Below are positions 20,170-30,570 of a DNA stretch of 64,000 nt, one piece after another. Source of the DNA: SURF-28 sp034521465 (GTDB lineage Bacteria > Bacteroidota > Ignavibacteria > Ignavibacteriales > Melioribacteraceae); contig JAXHMN010000016.1 in NCBI GenBank assembly GCA_034521465.1, forward strand, positions 620,001-684,000, in the 5' to 3' direction. Under the pieces are notes generated by a model, which worked only from the letters and a program-made list of their open reading frames with translations, had not been told where the DNA came from and did no database searches. Numbering within the stretch: the first letter of the stretch is position 1; each line of letters begins with the position of its first letter. The position numbers were made by a program, and so were the translations under genes.

Positions 20170-21743
20170 ATGAGAAAAGAAATTATTATTAACTCGTCTT
20201 CAACACAGACGAGAGTAGCAATTACCGAAGATGGTAATTTAGTCGACTTTTTTGTCGAAAATCCCGAAAAAAGGAGAATGGTTGGCAATATTTATCTTGG
20301 TAAAATAGCAAGAGTTTTACCGGGTATAAGAGCTGCATTTATTAATATCGGCTTAAAGCACGATGCCTTTCTTCATTTCTCCGATATCGGAGACCGGCTG
20401 CAAGCGCTTCAATCGGTTTTAGATGATGACAGCGACACAGATATTGATGACGAAGATGATGACACTGAAAATGATAACGGAAAAAAACATCATCAGAAAC
20501 AACATCAAAAGCAAAATTACGAAACAACCAGACTCCACAAAGGGCAGGATATACTTATCCAAATTATAAAAGAACCGGTGAAAGATAAAGGAGTTAGAGT
20601 TACTTCTTCTTTAAGTTTACCTGGCCGGTTTTGTGTTTTGCTGCCATTCGATTCAAAAATCGGTGTATCCAAAAAGATTAGTGATTACAGAGAGCGAAAA
20701 AGATTACGCTCAATTGCCCGGCAGATTTTGCCTGATAATTGCGGTTTAATTATACGCACAGCAGCAAAAGATCAATCCGAAAAACATCTTGCAAGTGATT
20801 TGAAATATCTTGTAAAAACTTGGAGTACTATTGAAGAAGAAGCAAAAAAGAATAAACCCCCGGCAATGCTTTATAACGATGTCTCAACTACTCGCAGCGT
20901 AATTCGTGATCTTTTTACCGAGGATGTCCAAAAAATATTTATTGATTCGAGGAAATATTTAAAGAGATCCGAGATTATGTGCAATTTATTCATCCCGAAT
21001 TAGTTGAAAGAATCGTTTACTATAAAGATTCTCAACAAATTTTTGAAGCGTTCAAAATAGAAGAACAAACTAAGGAATTACTTGGACGAAAAGTTCCACT
21101 CCCCAGCGGTGGTCATATTGTAATTGAACATACCGAAGCAATGATAGTAATTGATGTAAACTCCGGCAAGTATGCGGCAAAAAAAGAGCAAGAATTAAAT
21201 TCACTCAAAACAGATTTGGAAGCAGCGAGAGAAATTGTTAGACAACTTAGATTACGTGATATCGGAGGATTAATTGTTGTTGATTTTATCGATCTAGAAG
21301 ACGATAAAAATCGAAAGAAAGTTTATGATGAACTTCGTAAAGAGTTCAAAAAAGATAGAGCCCGCATCGCAATGCTGCCGATGACCGATTTTGGAATTAT
21401 GCAGATCACAAGACAAAGAATACGTGAAAATATAATTCAATCAGTGAACGAAGTTTGCCCGTATTGTCTCGGAACCGGATTGTTGACGAAGAAATCACAC
21501 ATGATTCACGAAATTGAAGATTGGTTGAAAAAATATAAACTTACCGGAAAAGAGAAAAAATTAATTCTGAAAGTACATCCATCATTGGGTGCAAAACTAA
21601 AAGAAGGTTTATTTTCAACACTCTTCAAATTGCAGTCTAAGTATTTTATTAAAATTAACTTGCTGGAGGATATCAAATTGAACCCTCAGCAATACAGATT
21701 TATTTCGGTATCGGATGAAGAAGATATAACCGATAAACTTTAA
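20170..21743 (+). CDS. rng: Ribonuclease E/G, frameshifted
   Basis: An endoribonuclease for rRNA processing and mRNA decay. The restored protein is about 524 residues: an S1 domain (about 35-140), the RNase E/G catalytic region with IDVNSGKY as the magnesium-binding Asp motif, and the zinc-link CPYCLGTG. One G is missing near 20949 (restoring SEEIFKEIRDYVQFIHPEL). The S1 domain carries an unusual insertion, residues 77-115, with an Asp/Glu run followed by His/Gln/Lys-rich sequence. It follows the Dus gene by 19 bases. Confidence 0.92.
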
Positions 21744-21763
21744 GAAATAGAGAGGATTGAAAT

Positions 21764-22408
21764 ATGAAATTTTTTATCGACACTGCTAACATTGATGAAA
21801 TTAAAGAAGCTGCTGATCTCGGTATTTTAGACGGTGTAACAACAAATCCTTCACTTGTTTCAAAAGAAGGCAGAAATTTTCAAGAATTATTACAGGAAAT
21901 TGTAAAAATTGTTGACGGTCCGATTAGTGCCGAAGTTGTTTCAACTGATTATGACGGCATAATAAAAGAAGCAACCGAACTTGCAAAAATTCACAAAAAT
22001 ATTGTGGTCAAAGTTCCCCTCATTAAAGAAGGTTTGAAAGCTGTTAAAACACTTACGGATGAGGGTATTAAAACTAATGTAACTCTTTGCTTTTCACCAT
22101 CGCAAGCATTGATGGCTGCAAAAGCCGGTGCAACTTACATAAGTCCTTTTGTCGGAAGACTAGATGATATCAGCCATGAAGGAATGGATTTAGTCGCAGA
22201 CATAGTACAAATTTATGAAAACTACGGTTACGCTACTCAAGTTCTCGTTGCAAGCATTCGTCATCCGTTACATTTAGTCGATGCTGCCAGAATGGGGGCT
22301 CACGTTGCAACAATGCCATTTGCTGTAATTAATAAATTGTTTAATCATCCATTGACGGACATTGGTTTAGAAAAATTCTTAAGCGATTGGAAAAAACTTA
22401 ACCAGTAG
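21764..22408 (+). CDS. Transaldolase (short TalC/FSA type)
   Basis: Moves a dihydroxyacetone unit between sugar phosphates in the pentose phosphate pathway, or cleaves fructose 6-phosphate if of the aldolase subtype. The 214 residues begin MKFFIDTANIDEIKEA, followed by GVTTNPSL; the Schiff-base lysine is K83 in NIVVKVPL; SPFVGRLDD binds phosphate. The short length places it in the TalC/FSA group. Sequence alone does not separate transaldolase from fructose-6-phosphate aldolase. Confidence 0.93.
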   Translation: MKFFIDTANIDEIKEAADLGILDGVTTNPSLVSKEGRNFQELLQEIVKIVDGPISAEVVSTDYDGIIKEATELAKIHKNIVVKVPLIKEGLKAVKTLTDEGIKTNVTLCFSPSQALMAAKAGATYISPFVGRLDDISHEGMDLVADIVQIYENYGYATQVLVASIRHPLHLVDAARMGAHVATMPFAVINKLFNHPLTDIGLEKFLSDWKKLNQ

Positions 22409-22414
22409 GTTTTT

Positions 22415-23502
22415 ATGAAAAAGACAAAATTATACGAAGTGCACAAAAAATTAAACGCAAAATTAGTAGATTTTGCAGGTTATGAAATGCCGGTTCAATA
22501 TTCATCGATTATTGATGAACATAAGACGGTTAGAAATTTGGTCGGTGTTTTTGATGTTTCACACATGGGTGAAATTTTTGTTGAAGGCGAGAATGCACTC
22601 AGCTTTGTTCAATACATAACCACGAACAACGCAAGTAAATTAACTGACGGCAGAGTTCAGTATTCTGCAATGTGTTACGAAGACGGTGGAATTGTGGATG
22701 ATTTACTTGTTTATCGTATCAGTGAAAATAAATTCATGCTTGTGGTCAATGCATCGAATAAGGATAAAGATTTTGAGTGGATGAAAAAAAACAACAAATT
22801 TGATGCTGAGCTCAACGATAAAAGTGATGACTACTCTCTACTTGCAGTTCAAGGCCCTAACTCTCAGAAAGTTATTCAAAAACTAACCGATGTAAATTTA
22901 GAAGAAATTGAATACTATCACTTCGTCCAAACTAAAGTTGCCGGTGTTGAAATGATATTATCGAGAACCGGGTATACCGGAGAACTCGGATATGAACTTT
23001 ATTTTACCGGCGGTGAAAGTACTGCTGAAAAAGTTTGGAATGCAATCTTTGAAGCAGGTGAAGAATTTGAAATCAAACCGGTTGGGCTTGGAGCTCGTGA
23101 TTCATTGCGTCTTGAAATGGGCTTCTGTCTTTATGGAAACGACATCGATAAAACTACAAACCCGCTTGAAGCCGGATTGGGTTGGATCACTAAACTTGAA
23201 AAAAGGTGACTTTGTCGGAAGAGACCGTAATTGCAAAAATAAAAGAAGAAGGAGTAACCAGAAAGTTAGTGCCCTTAACCACTGATCAAAAATCATTTCC
23301 GAGACACGGTTATGATGTAACAATAGACGGTAAAAAAATTGGTTACATAACTAGCGGAACAGTAAGTCCAGTTTTGGGTAAACCGATTGCATTGGCTTAC
23401 GTTGAAAAAGAATATGCACAAGAAGGTACCGAAGTAAATATCAAAATACGAGATAAAGAAATTCCGGTACAAATTGTTAAACTTCCATTTGTGGTTAAAT
23501 AA
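22415..23502 (+). CDS. gcvT: Glycine cleavage T protein (aminomethyltransferase), two frameshifts
   Basis: Transfers the aminomethyl-derived one-carbon unit from H protein to tetrahydrofolate. Family landmarks: FAGYEMPVQY, VGVFDVSHMGE, VQYSAMCYEDGGIVDDLLVYR, LAVQGPNS, SRTGYTGELGYELY and GLGARDSLRLEMGFCLYGND. Two extra bases (one A in 23199-23204, one C at 23225-23226) lie only about 25 bases apart; removing both gives KLEKGDFVGRDVIAKIKEEG and a 361-residue protein of normal length. No glycine riboswitch precedes it, since the transaldolase gene ends 6 bases upstream. Confidence 0.92.
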
Positions 23503-23504
23503 AT

Positions 23505-24239
23505 ATGAAAATTAATGTTCTCCTTTCTCCGCTCAATGTAGAGGATCTTTACTTTACCGGTAAAAACTGTGTTGTTATTGATGTACTTCGTGCAACTTCT
23601 GTAATTTCAAAAGCTCTCGAGAACGGCGCAAAAGAGATTGTTCCGGTCGGTACAATTGAATTTGCAATGAAAGTTTCGGGAGATTCCTTCGGCGGTCACC
23701 GGATTTTAGCTGGCGAGAGAAACACAAAAAAAATAGACGGCTTTACGCTTGGTAATTCCCCTTCGGAATATGCGAAAGAAGTTATCGAAGGAAAATCGAT
23801 TATTCTTTTCACGACAAACGGAACCAAAGCAATTGTTAAAGCGAAGTTCTCCGAAAAGTTAATTACTTGTTCTTTCCTAAACTTGAATGCCGTTGCAAAT
23901 TATATAGTTAATCTCGATCAAGATTTTGAAATTCTTTGTGCCGGTGATAACGGAAGGTTTAGTTTGGAAGACACTATCTGTGCAGGAAAATTGATCGACC
24001 AAATAACAAAACAAAGCAAAAATGTTGTACTTACCGATTCTGCTCGTTCCAGCGTAGCTTTGAGCAAAACATTTGGACGCAGCACTAAGAAAATGCTTTC
24101 GGAAACCGAACATGGCAAAAAATTAATCGAAAACGGTTTTGAAGAAGATATTGAAGATTGTGCCCAATTGTCGAAAAGTGAAATTATTCCATTCTTTAAG
24201 GAAGGAATAATTAACAGATTAAAAGATGCAAAAGCATAA
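23505..24239 (+). CDS. ComB-like 2-phosphosulfolactate phosphatase
   Basis: The family dephosphorylates 2-phosphosulfolactate in coenzyme M synthesis, yet it is widespread in bacteria that make no coenzyme M, where its role is unclear. The 244 residues have VVIDVLRATSVISKAL, GFTLGNSPSEY and LFTTNGTKAI, the three conserved blocks. It starts 3 bases after gcvT and probably shares its transcript. The family call is sound; the physiological substrate here is unknown. Confidence 0.85.
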   Translation: MKINVLLSPLNVEDLYFTGKNCVVIDVLRATSVISKALENGAKEIVPVGTIEFAMKVSGDSFGGHRILAGERNTKKIDGFTLGNSPSEYAKEVIEGKSIILFTTNGTKAIVKAKFSEKLITCSFLNLNAVANYIVNLDQDFEILCAGDNGRFSLEDTICAGKLIDQITKQSKNVVLTDSARSSVALSKTFGRSTKKMLSETEHGKKLIENGFEEDIEDCAQLSKSEIIPFFKEGIINRLKDAKA

Positions 24240-24248
24240 AACACACTG

Positions 24249-26758
24249 ATGGCTAAAAGAAAGACTAAATCTCAGAAACCTAAAAGCGGTAATAATTATT
24301 TCGTAGTTTCAATTGATAAAAAAAGAAACTCTTCGGAATTGTTCTTTCCGTTTTTGCGATGTTAATTTTCCTTAGCATCCTTTCCTTTACGAAAGGTGAC
24401 GAATCTCTTCTCGGCGGATTAGGAGATTTTGTAAAAGTATTCAGCCCCAGTCCAGAGTTCAGCCAACGTGTAAGCGGTATCGGAAATTGGCTTGGAATTT
24501 TCGGCGCTCACATCTCTTATTTTTTAGTCCATTCTACAATCGGTTACTCTTCAATGATAATCCCTATAATAATGTTTATTTGGGGTTATACAATTATAAG
24601 CGGTGAAGAAAAAAAGACTTCGGTTTATCTTTCCAATTTTTTTATTGTTATGGGATTAATAGTTTCTTCATTTTTTGGTTTGTTGAGATCGGCACCTGAG
24701 TTCGGGTTGCTTCAAAACAATATTGAATTCTCCGGCAAAATTGGTGATTTTTTCGGGACTGTCTTTTCAAATCTTTTAGGTGGACTCGGCGGTTTAATCC
24801 TACTCATTACATTAACAATCATCACACTAATAATTTCGTTTGATATCAAGTTTGCGGTTATTTTTGAATTCTTTAAAAATTTATCGGACGAAATTTTTGA
24901 GAAAAAAGAAAAACCAAAAGAAACCGTCAAAATTAAAAAACCCCAAGAAGATGAGGATGAAAAAGAGAGCAATCTGGCAAAAATTAAAAGATTAAGAGAA
25001 ACGGACGAAGAAGTGAAAGTTGGTTTTACACCGGATGATATCGAAGCAGAAGATAAACTTGACGAAAGTACGAAAATAAGAATCGTTCAAAAAGATGATG
25101 GCGAAGGGATTATAGAAGAAGTTTCAAAAACTGAAGACCCTTACGTGGCTTCAGGCGAAGGTGAGAATAAAAAAACATCCGGTACCAAAAAAGATAAAAA
25201 TGAAGATGATGAAAGTGATCCGATAATTGATAAAGCCGAAGAAGCAAAACTTCCGGAGCAATGGGAAGAAGATATAGATTATAAACCACTTACTCTGCAT
25301 CTGTTAGAAAAACCTACTGAAACAAACGTTCAAATTTCTGAAGAGGAATTAAAACGCAATGCTGAGCTTCTCAAAGAAAAGTTAGCACTTTTTGATATCA
25401 AAATTGAAGACATCTCCGTAACTCCCGGACCGGTTGTAACGCTATTTGAAATTGTACCTGCACCGGGAGTTAAAATAAGCAGAATTGTAAGTCTCGAACA
25501 TGACATTGCTTTGGCATTGGCTGCACGCGGAATTAGAATAATCGCACCTATTCCGGGTAAGAGTGCTATCGGTGTCGAGATCCCAAATGCCGAAGCTCAA
25601 CTTGTTAAAGCAAGATCAGTAATCACAAAATTAAAAGAGAGTAAAGCCGAATTACCACTAGCCCTCGGTAAAACAATTTCGGGCGATGTTTATATAACCG
25701 ATCTTGCAACAATGCCGCACTTACTAATTGCCGGTTCAACCGGATCGGGTAAGAGTGTAGGTATAAACATGATTTTAACCAGTTTGCTTTATGCAAAAGA
25801 TCCCTCCGAAGTCAAGTTCGTAATCATTGATCCGAAAAAAATTGAACTCTCTTTTTACAAAAGATTAAACAAACATTTTTTAGCTGTATCTCCGGATATT
25901 GATGAAGAAATAATTACCAGTCCGCAAAATGCATTACTTGTACTCAAAGCCGTTGAGTACGAGATGGAAAAACGATATGACAAACTTGCGAAGATTGGCG
26001 TAAGAAATATTGTTGACTATAATGCCCGTATTGCCGATCCAAAAAAGAGACCAAAAGACTCCGACAAGATGAAACATTACAAAATGCCTTACATTATTGT
26101 GGTAATTGATGAATTAGCAGATCTGATGATGACCTCGGGTAAAGAAGTTGAAGAACCTGTTGCACGATTAGCGCAACTAGCGCGAGCTGTTGGTATTCAC
26201 TTAATAGTTGCAACACAAAGACCTTCGGTAAATGTTATCACCGGTGTTATCAAAGCTAACTTCAGCGCCCGTATAGCATATCAAGTGGCAACAAAAATTG
26301 ATTCTAGAACAATACTCGATATGAACGGAGCCGAACAATTACTTGGTCGCGGTGATATGCTTTTCTTACCGGGTGGTTTACCAAAACCGATTCGTATTCA
26401 AAACGCATTTATTACAACCGAAGAAGTTGAAGAGATCACAAAATATATTTATGTACAAGAAGGATACAGTAAACGATTTTTCCTTCCTTCGATGTTCGAA
26501 AAGAAAAGTCAAACACAATCAAGTTTTATTACCGAGTTAGACGATATGTTTGAAGAAGCCGCCAGATTAATTGTTAGGCATCAACAAGGTTCGGTTTCTC
26601 TGCTGCAAAGAAGATTGAAATTAGGTTATGCTCGCGCTGCAAGAATTGTTGATCAACTTGAAGAGGCGGGTGTTGTTGGTCCTTCCGAAGGAAGTAAAGC
26701 GAGAGAAGTTTTAGTTGAAAATGAAGAACAGTTGGAAGTAATTTTGAGGTCATTATGA
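24249..26758 (+). CDS. ftsK: DNA translocase FtsK, frameshifted near N-terminus
   Basis: FtsK pumps DNA at the division septum and triggers XerCD resolution of chromosome dimers. The restored protein has about 836 residues: a basic N-terminus, four or so membrane segments (about 30-190), an acidic/lysine-rich linker, the motor domain with Walker A GSTGSGKS near residue 500 and Walker B VVIDELADLMM, and a C-terminal gamma winged-helix (SVSLLQRRLKLGYARAARI). One A is missing in 24326-24328; adding it joins the MAKRKTKSQKP start to the first membrane segment. A xerD gene lies at 44.8 kb. Confidence 0.93.
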
Positions 26759-27354
26759 TTATATCACTGCAAAGTTTTGTGATTTCGTTTTTTATTTTTT
26801 TTGCACCGTTCATTCAGAACGATCTTGGTTTGTTGAATGAAGTGCAGTCACATTATGAAACTATAGATAATTTCAAAGCTGATTTTAGACAAATTACCGG
26901 CACCGGGCATGTTGCAACCGGTACATTTTTTTATAAATCAAAAGATCATTTCAGAATTGAATTAGATGACAGAATTCTGATAAGTGACGGTGAATCAATT
27001 TGGAATTATTCACTCAAAACCGACAAGGTGATTATCAGTTCCTCGGAAGAAGAAACAACTTCCTTTTCAATAGATGATTATATTTACGAATTTCCGAAGC
27101 AATGCAGCATAAGTTACGATAAAGAGGACGATCTCAAAATAGTGATGTTAAAACCGAAAACCGGCGAACTAGATTTTAAAGAAGTTAAATTATGGATCAA
27201 TGAGAATAAAGTTGTAGAAAAACTACAGTTAATTGATTTGATGGATAATCGTTTCACGGTTGAGTTAACGAATATTAAACTCAACAAAGACCTTTCTAGC
27301 GACTTGTTTACTTTTTCTCCAAAAGAAGGAACTAACGTAATTGACCTCCGCTAA
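26755..27354 (+). CDS. lolA: Outer-membrane lipoprotein carrier LolA-like
   Basis: A periplasmic chaperone that carries lipoproteins to the outer membrane. The 199-residue protein has a signal peptide (1-20), then YETIDNFKADFRQITGTG, GTFFYKSKDHFRIE, LISDGESIWNYS and KLWINENKVVEKLQLID, the ordered LolA fold blocks. Its ATG overlaps the ftsK stop (ATGA); an ftsK-lolA order is common in this group of bacteria. Confidence 0.88.
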   Translation: MIISLQSFVISFFIFFAPFIQNDLGLLNEVQSHYETIDNFKADFRQITGTGHVATGTFFYKSKDHFRIELDDRILISDGESIWNYSLKTDKVIISSSEEETTSFSIDDYIYEFPKQCSISYDKEDDLKIVMLKPKTGELDFKEVKLWINENKVVEKLQLIDLMDNRFTVELTNIKLNKDLSSDLFTFSPKEGTNVIDLR

Positions 27355-28414
27355 TTCTTCTCTACATAAAGTCAAACGAAATCTCGGTTATATTTTTCCT
27401 CTTCTGCTCACAGTGGTCTTTCTTTATTTTGCATTTGAGGGCGTCAACTTAAGTGAAGCTTTTAATTTAATATCACAAATATCTATTGGGTACTTTATTG
27501 TTTTCTTAATAGTGTTTTTTCTTTCTCATTACTTGAGAGCAGTGAGATGGAAGATTATGGCCGGTTCGGTAAAGGAAAATGTTTCTGTGCTTAATTCACT
27601 TGGTGCGACGATGATCGGTTATGGTGTGAACTGTGTAGTCCCAAGGTTAGGTGAATTATATCGTGGGTTATTTTTAGCGAAGTGGGAAGGTATTTCGCGA
27701 ACTTCCATGCTCGGTACAATTGTAGTAGAACGAATAATTGATATTTTATCGCTTGGTATATCCGTTCTGATTAGTGTAATGATTTATTCTGGAGATCTCT
27801 ATAAAGATGTTAGCTGGTTGGGCTCCGCTTTGATTTTGGGCATGATAGCTATTGCTATGTTAATTATTCTGCTTTATTTAACGGTTAGGTTCAAAGAAAA
27901 TTTTTATAATGCAATCGTAAAATTTATTGGAAAGTTTTCTGAAGGCGCAGCTCAAAAAGCGGCTGATGCATTTCATACATTAACAGAAGGATTTGCTAGT
28001 CTAAGAACTTGGCAAAGTTACGTTTATACTTTTATCCTAACCGTATTAATAATGTTGGTTTACGGTTACACTTCGTATGTGGGATTTTATATGCTGCATA
28101 TGAATGAAATGCAAACAACTACATTTGGTATGGCTTGGATATTGATGACTATTAGTGCTTTCGGTATTATTATTCCAACACCGGGTGGGACAGGATCGTA
28201 TCATGCAATTAACATTTTGGTGCTAGTCAACTTATTTGGGTTTGGGCAAGAAATAAGTGCGGCATTTGCAATTCTTACTCATTTAATTTCATATGTTGTT
28301 TTTATTCTTTCTACAATTTTCTTCACTTATTACATTAATAAACGACAAGTTAAAAGAGGCGGCAGTAAAGAAAACTTTTTAACCGTCTTTAAAAACACAA
28401 GAGAAATGTCATGA
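27341..28414 (+). CDS. Flippase-like membrane protein (LPG synthase TM/UPF0104 family)
   Basis: A 357-residue membrane protein with about eight hydrophobic segments. SHYLRAVRWKIMAG near residue 65, GYGVNCVVPRLGELYRGLFLAKWEG and PTPGGTGSYHAI are typical of the AglD/lysylphosphatidylglycerol-synthase membrane family. The soluble synthase domain of MprF is absent. A TTG start is chosen: no ATG is available before the conserved region, and AAGAAGGA precedes it by about 12 bases. It overlaps lolA by 14 bases. Probably handles lipid or polyprenyl-linked substrates. Confidence 0.8.
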   Translation: MTSANSSLHKVKRNLGYIFPLLLTVVFLYFAFEGVNLSEAFNLISQISIGYFIVFLIVFFLSHYLRAVRWKIMAGSVKENVSVLNSLGATMIGYGVNCVVPRLGELYRGLFLAKWEGISRTSMLGTIVVERIIDILSLGISVLISVMIYSGDLYKDVSWLGSALILGMIAIAMLIILLYLTVRFKENFYNAIVKFIGKFSEGAAQKAADAFHTLTEGFASLRTWQSYVYTFILTVLIMLVYGYTSYVGFYMLHMNEMQTTTFGMAWILMTISAFGIIIPTPGGTGSYHAINILVLVNLFGFGQEISAAFAILTHLISYVVFILSTIFFTYYINKRQVKRGGSKENFLTVFKNTREMS

Positions 28415-29061
28415 AAAAATATCTGCTTGTTTTTGCAGTTTTATTATTCAGCGTAAAATCTTTCGCTCAAATTGATTTGATGGGTGGTATGGGCATATCG
28501 TTTCAATCGACACCTTCACTTACCGATTATATTAATAATTTAGTTGCGGACGGAGAAAAGTTGAATGACTTTTCAAGTTCAATAAATTTCTTCATTGAAG
28601 GTGATTACGAGATAAGTTCAACATTCGATTTGGGAATTGAGTACGAAAATAAGTTGTTTTCTTACAACACCGCTTTTGGAGGGTTGGGTACTTATGATTT
28701 AACTTGGACGACTCATAGCCCAAGTTTACTCGCTTATTATGCAATTCAAGGAACTGGTTACAAATTTAAGTTTGGTGGTGGTGCGGGATACCGTTTAATT
28801 TCAGTTGACGAAGAACTTCCCACTTCAAACCAAATAGAAAATTATACTTCATCCGGTTTCGGGTTATTACTTAAGGCACAAGCTCATACTTTACTTGGTG
28901 GTAATTTCCACGCTTACATTGGTACGGATATTCGATATGATTTTATTGGAGAACCATCTAATGAAAAGAGCAAAATCGGCACAGCAGATTACGGGCGGGA
29001 AATAGATTTCAATACTTTAGGTGTTGGTGTTAAACTTGGAATTTCTTACTTAATAAGGTAA
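28411..29061 (+). CDS. Outer-membrane beta-barrel protein
   Basis: A 216-residue protein with a signal peptide (cleavage likely after SFA at residues 17-19, before QIDLMG). The mature part is Gly/aromatic-rich with amphipathic strands, for example YKFKFGGGAGYRLIS and a terminal VGVKLGISYLIR, as in small eight-stranded barrels. No specific family is recognised. Its ATG overlaps the upstream stop, so it belongs to the ftsK-lolA-flippase transcript. Confidence 0.7.
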   Translation: MKKYLLVFAVLLFSVKSFAQIDLMGGMGISFQSTPSLTDYINNLVADGEKLNDFSSSINFFIEGDYEISSTFDLGIEYENKLFSYNTAFGGLGTYDLTWTTHSPSLLAYYAIQGTGYKFKFGGGAGYRLISVDEELPTSNQIENYTSSGFGLLLKAQAHTLLGGNFHAYIGTDIRYDFIGEPSNEKSKIGTADYGREIDFNTLGVGVKLGISYLIR

Positions 29062-29065
29062 ATAA

Positions 29066-29914
29066 TTGAGTATTCTTGAAGCAATTTTCCTCGGCATTTT
29101 ACAAGGTTTAACAGAGTTTCTACCAATTAGCAGTACCGGGCATTTGACGGTAGCCGGTAAACTGATGAATTTAGTTTCTCCGGAGCATCCGGAAAGATGG
29201 ACCTCATTTATTGCTGTAATTCAAATTGGGACGTTACTCGCAATACTTATCTACTTTTGGAAAGACCTGTTAAACATTTCTATAGATTTTGTTAAGCACA
29301 ATTTTTTAAGTCCGAAAAAGTTTTCTGAACAGAGTTTTGATTCTAAACTCGGTTGGTTAATAATTATCGGTTCTATACCGGTTGTAATTATTGGACTTGG
29401 ATTTAAAGATGTAATCGAAGGTGCAATCACAAAAAATCTTTACATTGTTGCCGGAAGTTTGATAACTCTCGGTGTGATCTTAGGATTCGCTGAAAAAGTT
29501 GGGAAATTCAAAAAAGAACTTAAAGATGTTAAATGGTACGATGCGCTTATTGTTGGTATAGCTCAATCGATCGCTCTTATCCCGGGTTCATCCAGATCGG
29601 GTACAACTATTACGGCGGGAATTTTTCTTGGTTTCAAAAGAGAAACAGCCGCAAGATTTTCGTTTTTGTTAAGTGTTCCGGCAATTCTTGGAAGCGGGCT
29701 ATTACAGTTGTACGAAGCCCTTGAATATATCGATGCAAGCGGAATGATAAATCTAATTGTTGCAACGGTTGCAGCTGCTATCAGCGGCTATTTCACAATA
29801 GAGTTTTTACTTAGATTTTTACGAAAAAACTCTACGTTTGTTTTTGTATTTTACAGAATAATTATCGGTTGTATAATTTTATTACTTGTCTATAATAATA
29901 TAATAAGTTCATAG
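29066..29914 (+). CDS. uppP: Undecaprenyl-diphosphatase UppP/BacA
   Basis: Recycles the lipid carrier of cell-wall and surface polysaccharide synthesis by removing one phosphate from undecaprenyl diphosphate. The two signature regions are present: LQGLTEFLPISSTGHL (residues 11-26) and PGSSRSGTT (173-181), plus about seven membrane segments; 282 residues is normal. A TTG start is used; the signature begins too close to allow a later start. Confidence 0.94.
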   Translation: MSILEAIFLGILQGLTEFLPISSTGHLTVAGKLMNLVSPEHPERWTSFIAVIQIGTLLAILIYFWKDLLNISIDFVKHNFLSPKKFSEQSFDSKLGWLIIIGSIPVVIIGLGFKDVIEGAITKNLYIVAGSLITLGVILGFAEKVGKFKKELKDVKWYDALIVGIAQSIALIPGSSRSGTTITAGIFLGFKRETAARFSFLLSVPAILGSGLLQLYEALEYIDASGMINLIVATVAAAISGYFTIEFLLRFLRKNSTFVFVFYRIIIGCIILLLVYNNIISS

Positions 29915-29922
29915 GAGTTATT

Positions 29923-30570
29923 ATGTCTAGAATTTTTGTCTCATTCGTTATTTTGCTTTTAACAACAAGCTGTGCTGATCAAAACCAAACAGAGAAACCG
30001 GTAAACACAAATATCCAAGAGGAAACCATGCAAGAAGAAGATAAATATAATTATGTGTCGGTAGAACCGGATTCAACCCTCATCGCGGTGTTCGAAACTA
30101 ATATGGGTGATTTTGAGATTGAACTTTTTGCAAATGAAACTCCCAAAACCGTAACAAACTTTGTAACACTTGCAGAGGAAAATTTTTATGACAGCGTTAC
30201 TTTCCATCGTGTTATTGACGGGTTTATGATTCAAGGCGGTGATCCGACCGGTTCAGGTATGGGCGGAAAAAGTATTTACGATGGTAAACCTTTCGAAGAT
30301 GAATTCGTACCATCGTTAAGACACGATTCACCCGGAATTCTTTCGATGGCAAACAGAGGTCCCAATACAAACACAAGTCAATTTTTTATTACACTTGTAC
30401 CTACACCTCACTTAAACGACCGGCATACAGTTTTCGGCCGTGTAATCTCCGGCATGGACGTTGTTTACAGCATTGGGAAAGTTGAAACCGAACCACCTCA
30501 CAATAAACCGGCTAAACCGGTTGTGATGGAAAAGGTTACTATTGAAAAAAGGGCTGCTGAATCAAAATAA
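29923..30570 (+). CDS. Cyclophilin-type peptidyl-prolyl isomerase, lipoprotein
   Basis: Catalyses cis-trans isomerisation of proline bonds in envelope proteins. A lipoprotein-type signal ends LLLTTSC, with Cys 17 the likely lipidated residue (a Thr at -3 is unusual). The cyclophilin core is complete: FHRVIDGFMIQGGDPTGSGMGG with the catalytic Arg, SMANRGPNTNTSQFFIT, and HTVFGRVISGMDVV. A good GGAG precedes the ATG. The stop is directly abutted by the transporter start. Confidence 0.9.
   Translation: MSRIFVSFVILLLTTSCADQNQTEKPVNTNIQEETMQEEDKYNYVSVEPDSTLIAVFETNMGDFEIELFANETPKTVTNFVTLAEENFYDSVTFHRVIDGFMIQGGDPTGSGMGGKSIYDGKPFEDEFVPSLRHDSPGILSMANRGPNTNTSQFFITLVPTPHLNDRHTVFGRVISGMDVVYSIGKVETEPPHNKPAKPVVMEKVTIEKRAAESK

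Noticed and set aside
22408..22415. Glycine riboswitch before gcvT
   Set aside because: Only 6 bases separate gcvT from the transaldolase gene, leaving no room for an aptamer.
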